A stretch of DNA of 64,000 nucleotides from Sphingomonas_B tabacisoli (GTDB lineage Bacteria > Pseudomonadota > Alphaproteobacteria > Sphingomonadales > Sphingomonadaceae), in the NCBI RefSeq assembly GCF_042678385.1, contig NZ_JBHUDY010000001.1, forward strand, positions 2,480,001 through 2,544,000, read 5' to 3'. Below, piece by piece: positions 60,710-64,000 of the stretch (the stretch's first letter is position 1; the number at the start of each line of letters is the position of its first letter). Below the pieces are notes generated by a model. It ran no database searches and had not been told where the DNA came from. It saw only the letters and a list, made by a program, of their open reading frames with translations. The position numbers and the translations under genes are program-made.

Positions 60710-63084
60710 CGCCAGCCTCCCAGCAACGTAAAGGCCGCCCAGATATTGGGATCGCCGAGCGCACCGCCGCGCTTGATCAGCTCGACCTGCGCGCCGCGCA
60801 ACGCCTCGGCCTTGGACTGGCCGGCTTTGTAGCGGGTGTAGAAGGCTTTCATCAGCTCCTCCGTCCCCTGGTCGTTGACCTGCCAGAGCGAGGCGAGCGC
60901 GCTGGTCGCACCGGCCTGCACCGCGGCCCCGGCAAGGCCCATGCTCGCCTGCTCGTCGCCGACGGCCGTCTCGCAGGCGCTCAGGATCAGCAGGTCGAGC
61001 TGGTCGCCGCGCGTCTGGTTGGTCGAGATCAGCGAGCGCAGCTCGGACAGCGGGATCGCCTCGCCATCGGCGACGATATAGCTGCGGTCGGATCGCCCGT
61101 TGAACGAGGCGTGGGTGGCGAGGTGAAGCACGTCCGCCTGCCGGGTCGACAGCACCCGCACCAGATCGGCCCGGCGGAAATTCTCGATCAGCGCATCGTC
61201 GCCGCCCGCCCCGCCGATCTGATAGGCGAAGCGCGCTTCCTCGCCGGTCCCGATCAGTTGCGGGAAGTTGCCGGCCGGCAGCACGACTTCCTTCTCAAGC
61301 GCCGCAGCGACGACGGCCAGGTTCGGCCGCTTCCGCGCACCGCCCGGCTGCGAATAGGCAAGCGCCGGCACGGTCGAGAGCCGCGTCCGCTCGATCAGGA
61401 ACTTTCCGTCGGCGTCCGTCAGCGCCGCAAACGGCAAGGCGGCGAGCGGGCCATCGGGGATCACGACCAGCGTGGACTCGGGCCCAAGCGCGCCTTCGAC
61501 GGGCTTGATGAGAATGTCGTAGAGAGCACGCGCCGGCGCCTTCCAGTCGGGCGAGCCCGAGCTGGTTGCCGTCACCATCCTCAGCACCAGCGCCGCAACC
61601 TTGCTGCGGTCCGCCTCACGATTGACCGGCAGGCGGCGATAGCGTGCCTGGCCGTTCGGGCCGCCGGCCGCGTAAAGCAGCTCCACCCGATCCGGCAGCA
61701 GGATCGGATACAGCAGCACTTCATTGGCGCCGAGCTCGGCCGGTTTGATCGGCGGTCGCGCGGCGACGCATTCGCTGCCGAACAGGCTCTGCAGCTCGGC
61801 CTGGCGATATTCTTCGACCACCGTCTGGATCTGATCGATCGCGACCGGATCGTCGCCGGGCGTCGATGCCAGCAGCGTATCGACCAGCGCCTCGAACACC
61901 GGCCGGATGCGCAGCGCGAACACCGATTCCTCGGTCACCGGATCATAGGCTGCGAGCGCCGGACGGACGGCGTTCAGCGCGCGGAAGGCAGCGGCGATGT
62001 GCGTGGTTCGATTTGCCGGGTCGGCTTCGGCCAGCAGCAAATGCCAGTCTGCGAGCCGATCGGGGAGGATCGATTGGCTCTCAAGGAAGGTCGCCCGGCG
62101 CAGCAGCCCTGCCGCTCCGGCCCTGTCCTTGTCGGCCAGCTTCAGTCGCGCTGCGAGCGCCAGCGCCTGGGCTTCGCGCTTGGGATCGTCGCCGGCGCCT
62201 GCCGTCAGTCCGCGCACGCCGTCGCGCACAGCCGCTTCGGAGGCGCCGCCCGCATCCAACGCAGCCTCGAGCGCACCTGCCGTCAGCGTCGCGCGCAGAT
62301 CGGCATCGGCGACGCGGCTCGCGGACGAAAGTGCGTCGAGCGCGGCTTTCAGCGACTCGCCCCGCGCTTCCGCGGCATCGGCCGGCTGGCGGACAGCGAT
62401 CACGCCCCAGAAGCGGGCGAGCTTCAGCCCCGCGCGCGCCGCGGTCTCGGGACTCATCCCCGCTTGCGCGCGGTCGACCGCACATTGCAGCGCGACATAG
62501 GTGATGAACGCCTGGGTCTGGGCGCGCAGGCGGGAATCGCGGAGCCAGGGGCAAGCATCGCTGCCCGCCTGGTTGAGCTCGAGCTGCGGCGTGTCGGGAA
62601 CATCTTCGCCGCGAACGGCCGATCGCCGCGCACCGCGCGCACCCGTCGCCGCCACCGTGCCGGAGGCCGACACCATGCCCAGCCGGTAGGCGGCGGTCGC
62701 GCTGTCGGCGCGGTCGCCGGCGCGCTCGGCATGGCCGAACGCGGCAAGCAGCACTTGCTGCGCCTGATAGGGACTGCCGTTATTGCCCAGCCGATAGGCT
62801 TCGCCGGCGGCGTTGCAGAAAACCGCCAGGGTCCTGTCGTCTGAAAGCGCCGTGTCGCCGATCGCGGCGGTCAGCGTGGCGATGGCGCGATCGCCGGCTG
62901 CGGCGCGATCCGCCGCCGACCCGATCATTTGCTCCGCGTCCCGCGCAGCGCTCACCAATGCAGGAGACGCCTCGCCCAAGGGCGGGCTCTGCACGCAAAG
63001 GTCTTGAACCGAGGCGGCGTGCGCTTCGGCGGGCGCGAAGGCGCCGACCAGCGGAAAAAGCGCGAGCAGGAAGACCGGCCGCAT
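60706..63084 (-). CDS. Exported CHAT-domain protease-like protein
   Basis: 792 residues. Signal peptide MRPVFLLALFPLVGAFAPAEAHAA; then about 420 residues of alpha-helical repeats (TPR-like, AARDAEQMIGSAADRAAAGD and similar); then a CHAT (caspase HetF associated with TPRs) domain to the end. The catalytic dyad is visible: His in VLHLATHASFNG near residue 658 and Cys in LLILSACETAVGDEQ near residue 706, followed by GLAGAAVQAGATSALASLW and the closing PNIWAAFTLLGGW. Predicted periplasmic cysteine protease. It opens the three-gene unit; the target is most likely the exoprotein or its transporter, by inference. Confidence 0.9.
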   Translation of the reverse strand: MRPVFLLALFPLVGAFAPAEAHAASVQDLCVQSPPLGEASPALVSAARDAEQMIGSAADRAAAGDRAIATLTAAIGDTALSDDRTLAVFCNAAGEAYRLGNNGSPYQAQQVLLAAFGHAERAGDRADSATAAYRLGMVSASGTVAATGARGARRSAVRGEDVPDTPQLELNQAGSDACPWLRDSRLRAQTQAFITYVALQCAVDRAQAGMSPETAARAGLKLARFWGVIAVRQPADAAEARGESLKAALDALSSASRVADADLRATLTAGALEAALDAGGASEAAVRDGVRGLTAGAGDDPKREAQALALAARLKLADKDRAGAAGLLRRATFLESQSILPDRLADWHLLLAEADPANRTTHIAAAFRALNAVRPALAAYDPVTEESVFALRIRPVFEALVDTLLASTPGDDPVAIDQIQTVVEEYRQAELQSLFGSECVAARPPIKPAELGANEVLLYPILLPDRVELLYAAGGPNGQARYRRLPVNREADRSKVAALVLRMVTATSSGSPDWKAPARALYDILIKPVEGALGPESTLVVIPDGPLAALPFAALTDADGKFLIERTRLSTVPALAYSQPGGARKRPNLAVVAAALEKEVVLPAGNFPQLIGTGEEARFAYQIGGAGGDDALIENFRRADLVRVLSTRQADVLHLATHASFNGRSDRSYIVADGEAIPLSELRSLISTNQTRGDQLDLLILSACETAVGDEQASMGLAGAAVQAGATSALASLWQVNDQGTEELMKAFYTRYKAGQSKAEALRGAQVELIKRGGALGDPNIWAAFTLLGGWR

Positions 63085-63151
63085 AAGCTTCCCCTGTTTG
63101 CAGGCGGCCCGTCTTGTCTTTGATGGCCAGCCTTTCAGAAGGCCGGAAAGC

Positions 63152-63157
63152 TGTCAA
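63152..63157 (-). promoter_or_regulatory. Candidate -35 box for the CHAT/secretion operon
   Basis: A perfect TTGACA on the minus strand, 68 bases upstream of the CHAT ATG. No good -10 follows at 16-18 bases; instead there is a small hairpin GCCTT-CTGA-AAGGC overlapping the expected -10 region. Tentative. Confidence 0.3.
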
Positions 63158-63185
63158 TGTAGCAGGATAAAGCCCCTTGATGCGT

Positions 63186-63224
63186 AAAGAAAAAGCGCGC
63201 CCGAACCAGGTTCGGACGCGCCTT
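63186..63224 (-). terminator. Terminator after clpP
   Basis: Read on the minus strand, GCGCGTCCGAA pairs with TTCGGGCGCGC (63211-63221 with 63195-63205, one mismatch, five-base loop) and runs into TTTTTCTTT. It lies about 20 bases after the clpP stop and separates clpP from the CHAT operon on the same strand. Confidence 0.9.
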
Positions 63225-63244
63225 TGTAATGACTATCGGGCGAC

Positions 63245-63889
63245 TCAGGCCGCGGCGCTGGCTTCCTCGGCAGGGGCCGGGCGCTTGTCGAACACTTCGT
63301 CGATCAGCCCGAATTCCTTGGCTTCCGTCGCCGACATGAACTTGTCGCGGTCGACCGCCTTTTCGATCGTCTCGACCGGCTGGCCGGTGTACTTGGCCAT
63401 CAGCTGATTGAGATCGCGGCGCATGCGCAGGATTTCCTGCGCCTGGATCTCGATGTCGCTGGCCATGCCCTGCGCGCCGCCCGAAGGCTGGTGGATCATG
63501 ATCCGCGCATTGGTGAGCGCGACGCGCATGCCCGGCTCGCCCGCCGACAGCAGGAACGCGCCCATCGACGCCGCCTGGCCGACGCAGACCGTACCGATGC
63601 GCGGGCGGATGTACTGCATGGTGTCGTGGATCGCCATGCCGGCCGTCACCACGCCGCCGGGCGAGTTGATGTACATGTAGATGTCCTTCTTCGGGTTCTC
63701 GGACTCGAGGAAGAGCAATTGGGCGGTGATCAGCGAGGCCATGTGATCCTCGACCGGGCCGGTCACGAACACGATGCGCTCGCGCAGCAGGCGGGAATAG
63801 ATGTCGAAGCTGCGCTCGCCCCGGTTCGACTGTTCGATGACGATAGGAACGAGACCGCCAACGATGTCGGCATGATCGGGAATGGGCAT
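63245..63889 (-). CDS. clpP: ATP-dependent Clp protease proteolytic subunit
   Basis: 214 residues. Catalytic Ser in QAASMGAFLLSAG near residue 107, His in MIHQPSGGAQG near residue 132 and Asp in LMAKYTGQPVE region near residue 180 (D of VDRDKF). INSPGGVVTAG is the oxyanion-hole loop. Forms the barrel that partners with ClpX. The ATG has AAGGA seven bases upstream. The Ala/Glu-rich C-terminal tail (PAPAEEASAAA) is typical of the group. Its clpX partner is at 32065-33327. Confidence 0.98.
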   Translation of the reverse strand: MPIPDHADIVGGLVPIVIEQSNRGERSFDIYSRLLRERIVFVTGPVEDHMASLITAQLLFLESENPKKDIYMYINSPGGVVTAGMAIHDTMQYIRPRIGTVCVGQAASMGAFLLSAGEPGMRVALTNARIMIHQPSGGAQGMASDIEIQAQEILRMRRDLNQLMAKYTGQPVETIEKAVDRDKFMSATEAKEFGLIDEVFDKRPAPAEEASAAA

Positions 63890-63918
63890 TGAGCGTCCTT
63901 AGTTGGTTTCGCTCCGCT

Positions 63919-63946
63919 ATGTCGTCGGTTCGGTCCGATGGTTCAA
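63919..63946 (-). promoter_or_regulatory. Candidate clpP promoter
   Basis: On the minus strand TTGAAC (63946-63941) and GACATA (63924-63919) are 16 bases apart, about 30 bases before the start codon. The -35 is preceded by C, giving CTTGAA as in heat-shock promoters, but the -10 is weak. Tentative. Confidence 0.35.
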
Positions 63947-64000
63947 GAGGGCGGTCCGTTGCGCCTGCGCCGTCCACTGCCTAGTTTGGGCGGGCAAACC

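Noticed and set aside
61111..62844. 577-codon plus-strand frame opposite the CHAT gene
   Set aside because: Arg/Gly/His-rich antisense shadow with no recognisable domain or start signal.

Overview
The window is a GC-rich alphaproteobacterial chromosome segment, most likely from Sphingomonas or a close relative. The evidence is the PEPxxWA-type C-terminal sorting signals on two secreted proteins, an exopolysaccharide operon that carries its own type I secretion genes (an arrangement known from sphingan clusters), ribosomal protein S16 with an acidic tail, ribosomal protein L25 of the long CTC type, a bacterial SWIB protein, and clpX lying far from clpP. No prophage, insertion sequence, CRISPR array or rRNA operon was seen.

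Positions 1-16110 are a surface-polymer locus. A glycosyltransferase cut by the window edge and two more glycosyltransferases lie at the left. They are followed by a long minus-strand run of nine closely spaced genes, read from 16110 down to 2678: TolC-like outer membrane factor, type I ABC exporter, HlyD-like adaptor, O-antigen ligase/polymerase-like protein, Wza-like export lipoprotein, Wzc-like tyrosine autokinase, a membrane-anchored repeat protein, a second polymerase-like membrane protein and a Tat-exported beta-helix protein. Most junctions overlap by 1-13 bases, so the genes are probably made together to build, chain-length control, export and trim a polysaccharide.

Positions 16257-40453 are housekeeping: glcB; the ffh-rpsP-rimM cluster; an isoprenylcysteine methyltransferase-like protein; lon; a HU protein; tRNA-Val(CAC) with a strong terminator; an M20 peptidase; truA-fmt; recR-def; a disrupted rmuC; SWIB; a frameshifted GNAT acetyltransferase; clpX; a periplasmic cyclophilin; a TraB/GumN lipoprotein; rplY-pth; a 2OG-Fe(II) oxygenase; ychF; a nucleotide pyrophosphatase-like enzyme; and a MaoC hydratase. 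This part is dotted with GC-rich palindromes of two families. They occur as tail-to-tail pairs (REP/BIME-like), and in two genes they sit around and inside the 5' end of the coding sequence.

Positions 40567-54931 hold a complete RND efflux operon (adaptor, pump, outer-membrane factor), a malonyl-CoA synthetase-like enzyme, a ribbon-helix-helix-like small protein, an intergenic region packed with GANTC (CcrM) sites, two PEPxxWA-CTERM exported proteins, a YihY/BrkB membrane protein, an ArsC/Spx-like reductase, guaA and a small membrane protein.

Positions 54921-63084 hold the most unusual unit: three translationally coupled genes for an exported CHAT-domain (caspase-like) protease, a 1310-residue filamentous-haemagglutinin-like exoprotein and its ShlB/FhaC-type transporter. 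I infer a two-partner secretion system with a dedicated cysteine protease. The window ends with clpP.

Two genes about 0.85 kb apart, rmuC and the GNAT gene, are frameshifted. The rmuC lesion is an 85-bp duplication whose junction carries an inverted copy of neighbouring sequence, the signature of a template switch during replication (or of an assembly error).
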